From: Rugalucina vietnamica
Lineage: Eukaryota; Mollusca; Bivalvia; Lucinida; Lucinidae
Direction of reading: 5' to 3'
NCBI GenBank assembly: GCA_964017185.1
Contig: OZ024878.1
Location: 18,479,851 to 18,543,850 of the forward strand
Length of the DNA stretch: 64,000 bases
Part shown: piece after piece, positions 46,736 through 58,640 of the stretch
Numbering within the stretch: the first letter of the stretch is position 1
How the letters are laid out: each line of letters opens with the position of its first letter
The notes under the pieces: model-generated
What the model was told of the DNA's origin: nothing
The model's input: only the letters and a program-made list of their open reading frames with translations
Databases searched by the model: none
Translations under genes and position numbers: made by a program

Positions 46736-47593
46736 CTCTGATCATGGCTGTATATGTGCTACCTACATACCTACCTACCTCTACATGAGACTTGTAGACC
46801 ATTTTGGTACATAGTCTGGTATTCTCCAACGGGACACGCTGGACGGAAACGATTATATTAAGTTTTTCAGTTCTAGCGTAAGGTTTACCGAGTGTGTGTT
46901 TGCAGATAAGGCAGTGTGCCTTTATTTCATATTATTATGTATGTTTGTTGCTTCTGTTGTTGTTTTTCACCTTGTTTCGAAGCAGCAATTAGTATATGAA
47001 TGGGTATAGAAAAAAATCAAAGGACAGTATATGAATGGGTCAATATTTTGATAAATCAAGTATATGAATGGGTCTATTTTTTCAATGACCAGGTATATGA
47101 TTGGGGTAGATTTCAAAAATTTGTGGCACACACCCGTACCACAATTACCCTTTAGTTACCCCCCCCCCCCACCGAGCAGTACAGCTCAGTAGACAAATCT
47201 ATCTTATCTATCTCTATTTACTGCCACACGTCCTCGCGGACATTCTAGGCAGGTATCTAAAGGGGTGTTTCTTCGGACCATGTATTGTACTTTACCCAAC
47301 AAACCGGTGTTTAGGTGATCAACCGGTGTCCAAGTAAACATTTAGGTCAACTTCACCGAGGACGAGAAAATGTCCTTGACAAGGCATTTACGGCTTGTAT
47401 GTTCAATTGATCAATGGCAATTATATTTTCAAATACCATTTTGATTATTAGCCCCTTGTCAATTCGAATTCACCCAAGAGCATGTCTGGGCGCAACCTGT
47501 AATTTTTTTGAACAGACAAGTAACAGCTTTCTCAAAAACACGCTTCTTCAAAAATGTGATCTTAGCAACTGCCCAGATTTGCCTACCCTATCA

Positions 47594-48715
47594 GGAATCA
47601 GGACAACTCGCCCCAAAGACAACTCGCCCCAAGACAACTCGCCCCACATAAAACTCGCCCCAAGACAACTCGCCACACTTTTAGAAGACAACTCGCCCCA
47701 CTTTAGAAGTCAACTTGACCCACTTTAGAAGTCAACTCGCCCCACTTTTAGAAGACAAATCTCCGCACTTTTGAAGACAGCTGGCCCACTTTTGAAGAGA
47801 GTTTGCCCCACTGTCTAAAACCGACCTTCCTATCCCTCCTCTTTATCCCTGGTCCCTCTCGGTCAATAAGTCAACTCAACTCACTCCCCAATCTTATATA
47901 GTACAGGGTTTACATATTTCTATCATTTTTATCTAAAACATAGATTGTTCAATGTATTGAATAAAAAAAAAAAAAAAAAAATCTTTTTTTTTTTCAACGG
48001 AAATTTTCTCCGTCCCGACATGGCTGAAAAATTGTTGACTGGGACGTTAAACCTTATAAGTAACAAATAAGCATTGACTGAATATTTCTCATTTTACTGC
48101 TGAAAATGCCCTCTGTTTAAACTTTATGGCATGGGCAAATTTTCGTAGTGCAAAACAGGCTGACTAAGATTTCACGAAAACAATAAGCATTTATTTTGAA
48201 TATTGAATGCAATATGGCCACAAGTGAGCTACCACGTTGTTTTTCACAGCTTTGACCATTAATGGCCCTTTCTGACCTAATCACTCCTCCTCGTGGCACC
48301 GGTTGGAAAGTATGAAAAGGCATGCTGTAAATATACATACAAGTTACATGTATGTGTACAGCATCTTATTAAAAATAATAAACCTTTTCATAGGCTAACA
48401 TGATGGGTCGAGTTTTTCTTGTGGATTTTTACTTTCAGAAAGAAAACAAAGACTCATTGAAGCAACAAAAACATTAGTTTGATAAGTTCTCTAATATGGA
48501 GCAAATTCCATAAGGGGGGAGGGGTCTAAGACAGTGGACAAGTTGTCTTTTAAAGTGGGGCGAGTTGTCTATTAAAGTGGGGCGAGTTGTCTTCTAAAGT
48601 GGGGCGTGTTGTCTTGGGGCGAGTTTAATGTGGGGCGTGTTGTTTTGGGGCGAGTTTAATGTGGGGCGAGTTGTCTTGGGGCGAGTTGTCTTCGGGGCGA
48701 GTTGTCTGTAATTCC
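47594..48715. mobile_element. Foldback element FB-G with ACAACTCGCCCC phrase TIRs
   Basis: The left arm has about ten phrases (GACAACTCGCCCCAA, then GACAACTCGCCCCACTTTAGAA, 47600-47830). The right arm is the inverse in the same order from outside in (48527-48712). The outer sequence is GGAATCAGGACAACTCG on the left and the inverse of GGAATTACAGACAACTCG on the right. CCTATCA flanks both sides (47587-47593 and 48716-48722), a 7 bp target duplication. The interior has a poly(A)/poly(T) tract and a SINE tail at 48010-48070. No transposase is seen. Confidence 0.85.
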
Positions 48716-49139
48716 CCTATCACTCGTTAGATAGATAAACATCCCAGGAATGAAACAACACAAGACAACCTAGGACTGTAAGACTTTCGCCAAAATGACC
48801 GGCATACAATTACATCGTCATGTGATATTTTCCTTCAGGCCTCTCCACGGTCGGGAGATTTTCAGTTTGATATCGTAAATTTGACTGTCATATCGGGAGG
48901 TTTCTTTTTCCGTGGTCATGACCAATTTTATTTTAATAAAGCAACAATTACATCCAAACTATTTTGAATATGAAGTGCTTAAATCCAATGTCAGCATTAC
49001 AAGGGGATTTTATTTGGACTCACTGCGGTACCTGTCATTCCATAATTGATTGAAATCTTTCTAATTGTATCTATTTTTACAGCGCCTGTCACTTGAATGC
49101 AATCTCCCTCTTAGAATTTTCAGGAGGTTGACAGGTCTA

Positions 49140-49272
49140 TTAACTCGGATAGTACAGTTCCTCTAGTTTCAAAATCCATAATTTCAAGTCTCTAGTCATC
49201 TTCTGTGCTTGTACACCTTGGTTTGTGTCGAACCTGTTCGGAAACCACATTATTGTTTTCTCATGAGTTGTT
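49140..49272 (-). mobile_element. Hairpin MITE family M1, copy 10 (truncated)
   Basis: Retains GGATAGTACAGTTCCTCT, GGTTTGTGTCGAACCTGTTC and ATTATTGTTTTCTCATGAG but lacks the hairpin. Confidence 0.75.
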
Positions 49273-49290
49273 AGTGACTCGTGAGTCGTG

Positions 49291-49405
49291 ACGCAGCTTA
49301 TATTAGGATGTTATCATCTGTCTGGGAACACCTTACTACAGATCAGGTCAACGCAGCTTATATTAGGATGTTATCAAACTGAACAACTTACTACAGATCA
49401 ATCTG
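49291..49405 (+). repeat. 60 bp tandem duplication
   Basis: ACGCAGCTTATATTAGGATG, then TTATCA and CTTACTACAGATCA, occurs at 49291 and again at 49351. Confidence 0.85.
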
Positions 49406-49527
49406 GTAGCAAGTTGTTCCCAACAGTTTTTTTCTTCCTGTTGTTGCTTATTGATTTCATCCCCTTTGGTTGTTGTCAGTCATGTTAGTTGTCTGTAGAT
49501 AACCAGTGTGCCAATGTAATTTTTCAG

Positions 49528-50390
49528 GTAGGGCCGAGGCTCCAGTTGTGTTTGTACTCCACCAGTGGTAGTTCAGGCAAGACGGAAAGCAAAACTACAG
49601 AGAAAAAGGCAACAAAAACAAGTAGGAATAAAATTACCTCCATTATAGTGTATTAAAGGTTTAATAATACATATGGTATTGCAGAGAGTCAGCCTGGCTC
49701 TGACAACCATGATTTGTAATCCAGGAAGAGTGGTAACCCATCACAAGTTTCTCATCTGTTGTCTAAAGTCACCAAGTGCTGTAACCCATCACTAGTTTCT
49801 CATCTTTTGTCTTAAGTCACCAAGTGCTGTTTTAATATTTACAAACATGTTCTACATAAAGCTCCCAGATACAACAGTAGAGAGGAGCATGCTGGCCTAG
49901 TGGAAGTGTATAGGAACTTGTCAATAGGTTTTTGGGTTCAATCCTACCTCTACCGAGATCAAGTTGTGTCCTTGTCAGAGTGAGTCACAATTAAATCCTC
50001 ATGATACTTGTAATACCTCGGATGAGAAATTTTGTTGACTCATTTACTAAGCAAACTTTTCAACAGCATTAAGGACTGCCTATGGTGCTTCAAGTAGAAG
50101 GTTTAGATTTAGAAGGCACAGGAACTGTACAACAAGGATGCTGGTCTGTTTTACACTCCTTTTTACTCATATATTAAAGAATTATCCATAGAATAACTCA
50201 ATGTCTGTTCTGTTTTTCAGAGGAAAAGGCACCTACGGCTTCTTCCAAGGCAACTAATGAACCATTTGACAATACCAAATACCAGTGTAACACCTATTAT
50301 GAGCATAAAGTGATGACATTTTATGACATAGAAAGCCAGATGGCATCTAAAAGAATAGGACAACCATCACCTTATAAAAAGACTCCATGA
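49528..50390 (+). CDS. Two putative 3' exons of an unrecognised protein
   Basis: Exon 49528-49621 follows TTTTTCAG and ends before GTAGGA in phase 1. Exon 50221-50390 follows TGTTTTTCAG, resumes in the right phase and ends at TGA 50388-50390. Joined, they give a Lys/Thr/Ser-rich linker ('SSGKTESKTTEKKATK') and then a less biased tail 'YQCNTYYEHKVMTFYDIESQ' ending 'QPSPYKKTP'. The clean splice sites, matching phases and unbiased tail suggest real coding sequence. I do not recognise the family. Short Tyr/Pro-rich tails of this kind occur in ciliary and sperm microtubule inner proteins, but that is a guess. Upstream exons were not found. Confidence 0.45.
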
Positions 50391-50810
50391 TGGAGTTGAC
50401 AAAAATCAGTGCTTTTTTTCCTTGTTACCGGTTAAATTTGTGAGCCATGAAAAATGTTTTCAATGGATGGTGCAAAAGTGTAAAAATGCAGTCTTGTATT
50501 CAATAGATATTAAATAGGCTGTTACAATATACATGATACATGTTGTTTTGGATAATTCATTTGGATGTACAAGAAGGCTACAAATGCTATTGAATAATGG
50601 TACACATGTAGTAACAAGATTGATGAAAACAGGATATGAATGAAAAGTCTTTCTTCAAATGAGTATTAAAAGTCATGATCTGACTCTAAACTGTGTTAGT
50701 GTAGGAGAGTATATGGATATGATTTTGTTCTTATTTTCATTATTTTAGCTGAAAACAAGATCAGCCTTCTAACAATTTACCATATTACCTTCTATTTATT
50801 ACATTACCAT
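50391..50810. other. AT-rich 3' flank
   Basis: Possible 3' UTR of the unrecognised gene. No other feature is seen. Confidence 0.35.
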
Positions 50811-51047
50811 ATGAGCTTCGCATGAGAAAACTGACAATTTGGGTCTCCGACCTGGTCCGACACCGACCAGAATGTACAGCCAGAGAAGCCGGCTAGAACC
50901 TTGAAATTTCAGATTTAAGAAGAAGAGGGATTGTACTATCTGTGAAGTGAAACAAAGACACTGATCAGCTGTGCAGTTACTGCACAGCTTATCTGCATCT
51001 TTGTTTTTGCCTATGCTTGTTGTTGGTTTTCTTAAGCGTTGGCTCAT
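50811..51047 (+). mobile_element. Hairpin MITE family M1, copy 11
   Basis: Full-length: ATGAGCTTCGCATGAGAAAA at the left, GATCAGCTGTGCAGTTACTG hairpin, GTTGGCTCAT at the right. Both flanks read ATAT next to the ends. Confidence 0.85.
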
Positions 51048-51462
51048 ATTAAAGATCTGGGAAGTACATGTATTTTTCAGGTTTTTGTTAAGGCCAGAAC
51101 TTCAGATCTTACAGATTTGAAGACTTAATTTCCTAAAGGGACATTTGATGAATTCGAAATTATACCTTTAAAGCGAGTTATATTGCTGCTGGGGTCTGTA
51201 TTCAGGAAAAGAATGGTAAATTAAATATTATATAGGGGTATGGTAGTATGATTTTGATCTGTAGATTTAGGCGCACATTGTTAGTGTATATGCATTCGAT
51301 GTTTTGTTATTGATACAGAGAAAATAAATATGAAAATTTCCAGCTTAGATACATGACTTGCTGTTTTTGTACACACCCATGTTGAAAAAGGTACACTGCA
51401 TTAGTGCATGTACAGGGGTATCAATGAGAACAGTGTCAGTAGGAAAATTGGCTCTAGCTCGC

Positions 51463-52990
51463 ATTTTTAGCTCACCTGAGCCGTTAGGCTCACAAGGTGA
51501 GCTTATAGGATGGCCATGATCCGTCGTCCGTCCGTCTGTCCACAATTTCAATGATCTTCTCCTCTGAAACCGCTTGGCCAATCAAAGCCAAATTTTATAT
51601 GAAGCATCAATAGGAAGGGGGAACCAATGTATATATAAGAAATCCAGGTCACATGACCAAGATGGCCGCCATGCCCATATATGGTAAAAACCCTTCAAAA
51701 ATCTTCTTCTCCAGAACCGGTGGACTGATTTCAACGAAACTTGGCATGAAGCATTTATGGCTCAAGCACTACAATGTGTATATAAATCATGACCCTGTGA
51801 TGACCTTGACGTATTTTACGGCAAGGTCAACATTGGTCGCCAATGCATTTGAATGGGGAAAACTTTTAAAATGTCATTTGAAGTGAAAGTCTTGCAGGAA
51901 ATGGGCAGTAGGACTGAATGTCAATGATTCTGAAAAAAAATTGGACCCCAGGGGCTCATGTGCCCCCACCCCGGGGCAATGTACATGTATATCTCCATAA
52001 TATTCAAATATCTTCTCCTCTGAAACCACTTGGCCAATCAAAGCCAAATTTTATGTGAAGCATCAATAGGAAGGGGTAACAAATATGTATATAAGAAATC
52101 CAGGTCACATGACCAAGATGGCCGCCATGCCCATCTATGGTAAAAACCCTTCAAAAATCTTCTTCTCCAGAACCGGTGGACCGATTTCAACAAAACTTGG
52201 CATGAAGGCTATGATGAAGCATTGATGGCTCAAGCACTACAATGTGTATATAAATCATGACCCTGTGATGACCTTGACCTATTTTACGGCAAGGTCAACA
52301 TAGGTCGCCAATGCATTTGAATGGGGAAAACTTTTAAAATGTAATTTAAAGTGAAAGTCTTGCAGGAAATTGGAAGTAGGACTGATTATTAATGATTCTG
52401 AAAAAAATTGGACCCCAGGGGCTCATGTGCCCCCACCCCGCGGCAATATACATGTATATTTCCATAATATTCAAACGTCTTCTCCTCTGAAATCGCTTGG
52501 CCAATCAAAGCCAAATTTTATGTGATGCATCTATAGAATGGGGGAATCAATGTGTATATAAATAATCTAGGTCACATGACAAAGATGGCCGCCATGCCCA
52601 TATATGGTAAAAACCCATCAAAAATCTTCTTCTCTGAAACCAATAGACTGATTTCAAGGAAACTTGGCTTGAAGCATCGATGGCTAAAGTACTCCCATGT
52701 ATATATAAATCATGACCCTTTGATGACCTTGACCAAGTTTATGGCAAGGTCAACATGGGTTGCCTATGCATTTGAATTGGGAAAACTCTTAAAATGTCAT
52801 TTGAAGGGAAAAGCCAGCAGGAAATTGGCAAATGGACAGAATATTGAAGATTCTGAAAAAAGAAAATGGCCCAAGGGCTTCATCTGCCCCTGCACTGGAG
52901 TTAAATACCATAATATTCAAACATGTTTATTGGTATATGCAGCAGATCTCAGGTGAGCGTTTACAGGACCATTGGTCCTCTGGTTAGTTA
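51463..52990 (+). mobile_element. Pearl/Helentron-like element, family 3
   Basis: The 5' end is a palindrome, AGCTCACCTGAGCC...GGCTCACAAGGTGAGCTT, followed by a CCGTCCGTCTGTC microsatellite remnant. About three core repeats of roughly 465 bp follow, each starting TCTTCTCCTCTGAAACC (near 51557, 52014 and 52479) and containing AAGATGGCCGCCATGCCCAT. The 3' end has CTCAGGTGAGCG, the inverse of the 5' end, a hairpin AGGACCATTGGTCCT, and finishes CTGGTTAGTT near 52990. The layout matches families 1 and 2, with unrelated core sequence. Confidence 0.75.
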
Positions 52991-53089
52991 AGCTTTCCCT
53001 TGCAATGATTTAAGACAAGCAACTAGTCAGTTATTGGCATTAGTATATGCACATATACAGGTAAACTGCTTGGGAGAGGCTTCAGTTGC

Positions 53090-53220
53090 TTACTGTGTGC
53101 TAAGGGAAACATTTACTGCCCAGAGTACTGGTTAAAACCCATGAAGTGGTGGCTCCGTCCAGACATGACTGAAAAAATGTTGACAGATGTTAAACCTCAA
53201 TACAAACAAACAATCAAACA
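53090..53220 (+). mobile_element. SINE 3' part
   Basis: CAGAGTACTGGTTAAAACCC, GAAGTGGTGGCTCCGTCC, GACATGACTGAAAAAATG and the ACAAACAAACAATC tail match SINE copy 2 without its tRNA head. Confidence 0.7.
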
Positions 53221-53712
53221 ACAGAGTAACAATCAATAATCTTAAGGCCCACACTCATTTCTTATTGAAAAGACATGATTTTCATCTTTCATAAGCAGGG
53301 TGTTTCATGTGTTTGGCGTTATGTATGTACATGTAGATGATTGTTTATCTAAACTTGACCTCCACAGCAGACAGTCGTCACAGCAGACAGTCGTGAAGTT
53401 GGCTCTGTCACGTTCATAATGTGATGTGACATAATATTAGTATGAAAGGTATTGCCTTCTTTATCAGTATGCAAAATACCACCTTACTGGAAATGCAGTG
53501 AACATTAGCTAATAATAAGAAAATAAGCAATAATCAGGAGCTGGTACAAACACATACACGTACACCAATCACAACGCATGACTTAAAACGACATACACTT
53601 GTTGTAGCCATAGCGGATCTGAAGATGATCCGGATCAAAATAATTTTCAAAAGAATTTTACAAAAACATAAAACAAGATTTTTTTAAAACGAACTTGGCC
53701 ACTTGACTATAG

Positions 53713-56335
53713 GGATCAACCATGGTTTGTTTCAGTGTTCAAACATTCGATGGATCACGAGGAAGGTGTTTGAACACAAGGCCGCAGGCCGCGTGTTCAA
53801 ACCCCTTCCGAGTGATCCAGCGAATGTTTGAACACTGAAACAAACCATGGTTGATCGCTATTCTTGCATTTTCACACTAATCCACTTAAAATCTCTTGAA
53901 AATAACATTAGCAACGTAAAAACTCACCGAAAACAGTGGAGCTTCTTCAACGTCGGCCATTTTGTTTCTACGAAACACATGACGTCACGTCGCATTGACC
54001 AATGACGTCGCCCAAAACCCATGTTCAAACGGCACGTGAATTTCATGATTTGAACATGGGTTTTGCTGTTTGAACACGGCTTTCGACCAATCGAAATCGG
54101 CCTCAAACAGCTATGCATATAGATATCTATGCAAGAATCTTGATTCTTGCATAGAAATCTATGCGCATGGCATATGTTTCGTTCTAAACAAAATGGATCA
54201 ACCATGGTTTTCAGTGTTTGTTACACAAACTCAAGGCGTGTGGTATCTCAGATAATATTCTCGACTGGTTTAAAGATTACTTATTTGAAAGAAGGCAGAG
54301 AGTTGTTCTTCCTGGTGTTTATTCCGAATGGTCATATACCAAAGCCGGTGTTCCACAGGGCTCAGTCCTAGGGCCATTACTTTTTTGATATTTATTAATG
54401 ACATTGTTACTGACATTGGTTCTAATATTCGACTCTTTGCTGATGATACCAGTCTTTATATCATAGTAACAGATCCAGACGCATCAGCCGAAATACTGTC
54501 ATCGGATCTCATGAAAATTGACAACTGGGCTGATCAATGGCTAGTTACATTTCAGCCACCCAAGACAAATTCTCTTATCATGACGCGGAAGACTGACAAA
54601 CCTGCTCATCCTCCACTTTTTATGCAAAATCACGAAATTAAAGAAGTTAATTCACACAAACATCTTGGATTACATTTTTCTCATGATGGATCTTGGCACC
54701 ACCAGATAAAATATATTAAAGATAAGGCTTGGGCACGAATCAATGTAATGAGAAAACTTAAATTTAAACTTGATCGTAAATCTCTTGAAACAATATACAC
54801 TTCATTCATCAGGCCGATTCTCGAATATGGAGACGTTGTCTGGGACAATTGCGCCCAATATGAGAAAGACGAATTAGAGAAGATTCAAAATGAAGCTGCC
54901 CGAATAGCTACTGGCACTACTCGTTTAGTATCTCTTGAATCACTTTACGACGAAATTATTTGGGATTCCCTTCAGAAAAGACGCAATGACCACAAGCTTA
55001 CTCTCTTTTTTAAAATGAAAAACAACTTGACGCCACAATATCTTTCTGATCTTGTCCCTCAGACAGTAGGCCAATCCACAAGGTACAGCTTAAGGAATTC
55101 GAATGACCTTCAAACTATATACACGCGAACAGCTTTATATCACAACTCTTTTCTGCCGTCTACTATCAGGGACTGGAATAATCTGACATCTGAAACAAGA
55201 CAGATTGGTAATGTTAATACCTTCAAACACTATTTAAACAGAGAAAGAGAACGTGTTCCTAAGTACTTTTACAACGGCAGCAGGAGAGGTCAAATGCTAC
55301 ATACTCGTCTTCGCACTAAGTGCAGTAGCTTAAATAAAGATCTTTTCGATAAGAAAATAGTTGTATCTCCCCAGTGTAATTGCGGAAGAATTGAGAGCAC
55401 CTATCACTACTTTTTTGAATGTCCAATATATGCAAACCACCGTTTAGAATTGTTCACTAGCTTACCACAGCACATTAATGTAACACTAAATCTTATTCTT
55501 TCCGGCGATACCCTCTTGTCCGATGACATTAATTCGACTATATTTCAAAAAGTTCAAAAATACATCATCGACACCAAGCGCTTTGATAACTAGTTAAACA
55601 TACCTATCAAGAGCACGACTGTAATTTCAATGTATCTTCCCGCGATTCCCCTGGGCTTATTTGTGTGCACCCAATCTCATTTAAACATGGTTCTTTTCAT
55701 TTGTTTTCAATTAGATATTTTTTTCATTCCTATTTTCACCTCTGTTTCATACCCACTTTCAAGAAGCTTCAAATAACAGAATATATTTCAGACTGAATTA
55801 ACAGGTTAAGAGGTTTCACTCAAGAGATTTGTTTGTATCGAATCTACTATCTATCCTCTCTTTCTTTCGTTTTCTTACTATAAATGCTAAACCACCTTTT
55901 CATGATATTATGTATAGAATACCTACGGCAATATAGAAAAAATGTCAATCCATCATAGGAGAAGAACAAAATAAGCAATTTTGCTTCCGTTCTTATCCTT
56001 TTTCAGATGTGTTTTCTTGTAGTTTATGTATGTATGTCTGTGTTGTAAATAATCATGAAATAAAATATGTTTAAACCAAACAAAATGGCCGACGTTGAAG
56101 AAACTCCGCGGTTTTCGGTGAGTTTTTACGTTGTTAATGTTATTTTCAAGAGATTTTAAGTGGATTAGAGAGAAAATGCAAGAATAGCGATCAACCATGG
56201 TTTGTTTCAGTGTTCAAACATTCGCTGGATCACTCGGAAGGGGTTTGAACACGCGGCCTGCGGCCTTGTGTTCAAACGCCTTCCTCGTGATCCATCGAAT
56301 GTTTGAACACTGAAAACCATGGTTGATCCCTATAT
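53713..56335. mobile_element. Large foldback element with about 250 bp TIRs, LINE lying inside
   Basis: 53713-53960 and about 56085-56335 are near-identical inverted repeats. Each terminus is itself a palindrome of about 145 bp: GATCAACCATGGTTTG...GTGTTCAAACATTCG, centre GGCCGCAGGCCGCG, then the mirror. Next comes a shared inner segment ending GTCGGCCATTTTGTTT. A third partial copy of the terminal word (GGATCAACCATGGTTTTCAG) at 54193-54215 directly precedes the LINE sequence. The flanks show CTATAGGGATC and GATCCCTATA, so a TA or TATA target is possible. No transposase is seen. Confidence 0.75.
54216..56078 (+). pseudogene. 5'-truncated LINE (jockey/CR1-like), one frameshift
   Basis: The reading frame starts inside RT: 'LHKLKACGISDNILDWFKDY', 'KAGVPQGSVLGPLLF'. 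One T is missing from a T-run at about 54380, then the frame continues intact to a TAG at 55591-55593 with 'IFINDIV', catalytic 'LFADDTSLY', 'HKHLGLHFSHDGSWHHQI', 'FIRPILEYGDVVWD' and C-terminal 'QCNCGRIESTYHYFFECP'. Motif A and everything N-terminal are missing. The 3' UTR ends near 56078 with AATAAAATATG. The long intact ORF suggests recent insertion. Confidence 0.85.
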
Positions 56336-57656
56336 TCAACTGTGTTTCATTCCATCGGTCAATGATCGTGGATAATGACGTCAACATCTTGTTCACGTTA
56401 ATGGTTCCCGGCTCATATACAGAAACACGATGGAAAAAGCTTTCTTTTACACACGGCGGTTCGCCGAATTTCTCGGAAATGAAAGGTACCATGTAAGTTA
56501 TCTTTCGATATTGGTTGCTAATATTTTTTCCAATTATTTTCTGTCATTTTGACGAAGTTTCCGTCCTAAAATCGAATATTACGACATATTTAATTAGAAA
56601 CTTTGAAATGGTATCATTGTAGTTACTCCGAATCACGTTTAACCGCATACTGTCATTTTATGCTCTCAAAGGACTTGTATTGTTTGATGTTTGTAACTAA
56701 AGGTGTATTTTTACATTCTAGGTATTTATATTATAAAATTAAGTGTAAACTATGAAATAATCTGCGTTTTTAACAAGCATCATATACTATTCCGACGTTA
56801 TACAGATCAGCCATGGAAAATCGTGTGTTCGGTGGGGGTGGGGTTGAGCAAACATGGCTATGGGAAAATGACGCCGAAAAAGGCGTCCTCGGAATATTTC
56901 ATAAGGTTCACTGTATGACTACATGCAAAGAATTTGAAGATTAAACCCATCGGTGGTGATATATAGTCCATGATTCGGATTACCTCCAACTGATCCGCAT
57001 TGACTTCAATTATGCATATACTTTCACGCTCCAGTGGTCACAGTCGAGTGCTTGATCAAAAATGAAAAGCATTACAGATGATGAGGAACAAAATTGGCTT
57101 CAAAATAATACAAAGTTTATTATACTCAAATCATTCACATGCGCATGCGCAGCAATTTTCATGAACTTGATCCGGAATGGGTAGAATAATTGTATACCCA
57201 ACAAAAACGCATGTAGTAACCTTTGTATGGTTTTCTGAAAGATCATAATCGCTGTCTGTGAAAAATAGCACTCATATTGGTTGAAAGACATGTTATGATT
57301 GCACACCTTTTTAAAGGTAGTTTACGTTCTTTACATAAAAATCCTTATGGAACCGGACACTTTTTCTTTGCAGTGACTAAAACATATTCGTTTGTAGACG
57401 GAATACTTCCATCGGCGTTCTCCACACGGAAGTGGAGCAAGGTCACGAAGTGTATCAGAATGGAGGTTAGCCAGCTGATCTAATTCAGAGTCATTCAGTG
57501 TGGGCCCCGGCCATTGGGGACAATGAGAAACAGATGGGCTGCTCGTGTTTCCAGGCAAAGCTTCTTAAGTACTGACGGACCATCTGATTACTGGTTAACC
57601 GCTCAAATCTGATCAAATCTGAGCTTACCCAGGAAAAGTGATTTAGTCATAAGCCT
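56336..57656. other. Intergenic DNA, no supported gene
   Basis: No ORF with convincing coding character, splice structure or repeats. Short ORFs near 56214-56492 overlap the foldback end. Confidence 0.4.
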
Positions 57657-57800
57657 TGCTGGTTAGCTTGGGTGGTAATATTATGAAGCATATTTTGAGT
57701 GTCATGACATCAAAAGTCCCATAAAATGGAGGCAACGTCCCGACATGATCATTGCTGTTGACTGGGACGTAAAGCATCAAATCAAACAAACTACGTGTAA
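57657..57800 (+). mobile_element. SINE-like tail
   Basis: GGCAACGTCCCGACATGATC, GTTGACTGGGACGTAAAGC and ATCAAATCAAACAAAC resemble the shared SINE tail. Confidence 0.55.
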
Positions 57801-58057
57801 TTCGTTTGTACATTTAATGGATTTGAAACGTTTCTTAGCCATTGTCGTATCACTAACGGCCACTTCAAACATCTTCACACTGGAGATAAACCTTACAAAC
57901 ATGCATTGTTTTCGATTGTAAAGGTCTAAGCTTATCAAAATTGCTTCGGCATGGTTGGATTCTACAGCGTCTTAAACAATGTAATATCATTGTTTTGTAA
58001 CTTTCAATTAGAAACGCAATCACAAATTTCCTGAGGCATGGCCATTTATTTCATAGC

Positions 58058-58241
58058 AAAATCATTTGCGATATATCCTACTATGCAGATGAGGAATGCG
58101 AAACGTGTAACCACCACCGGCTACGTTTTCAGCAGATCGGCTGGAGGTGAAAGAAGCTAAATAAATTACTACAAAGAATATGAAGATATTTACGGTTTCG
58201 CATTCCTCATCTGCATAGTAGGACATACCGCAAATGAAGTT
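58058..58241. repeat. Inverted repeat with perfect 29 bp core arms
   Basis: Arms 58076-58104 and 58195-58223 (CCTACTATGCAGATGAGG) are perfectly inverted. Outside them, TCATTTGCG continues with few mismatches. The roughly 90 bp spacer is unrelated. Probably a MITE. Confidence 0.85.
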
Positions 58242-58599
58242 ATTATCATTGTAAAAGCCGTGCAGAGGACACTCGTGGCGATTTTGAAACATCGCCTGCA
58301 AAATATGCTAACCTCTTGCAAAATTGATTTTTCAAATCATTTACGAGAAAGTGTTGAGGTAGTATATGTAGCAGCTGTTGCCATTCTTTTGCTTGTAACA
58401 TGCATTTTACGTCCGGGAAAAAAGAAGGGCTACAATACGTGATCATTCATGCACTTGTGTTTATAAAAATCGACACCGATATTAGACAATAACATTCGCC
58501 TCAATTTGACCCACTAAAGTACAGGATGACAAGTAAAATTATTTCTTCAACTTTATCTTTGTGTCACGGGGACACCGCTCGAGTTTCTGTACGAAAATA

Positions 58600-58640
58600 G
58601 AGCGAGAGAAAGAAAGAAAGAAAGAAAATAGAAAGAATAC
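58600..58640 (+). repeat. (GAAA)n short microsatellite
   Basis: AGAAAGAAAGAAAGAAAATA at about 58607-58630. Confidence 0.8.

Larger units (their letters stand above)
45102..47135. mobile_element. Phrase-ended element FB-D (GTATATGAATGGGTC)
   Basis: Near the left end GTATATGAATAGGC, GTATACGAATGGCCCC, GTATACGAATAGCCC and GTATATCAATGGCCC repeat (45145-45240). Near the right end GTATATGAATGGGT repeats four times (46990-47115). The outermost words GGGATGTGCC and GGCACACACCC are inverted. Unlike the other families the phrases are in direct orientation at the two ends. A GTT microsatellite, a G-rich tract and another phrase array lie inside. Confidence 0.6.
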
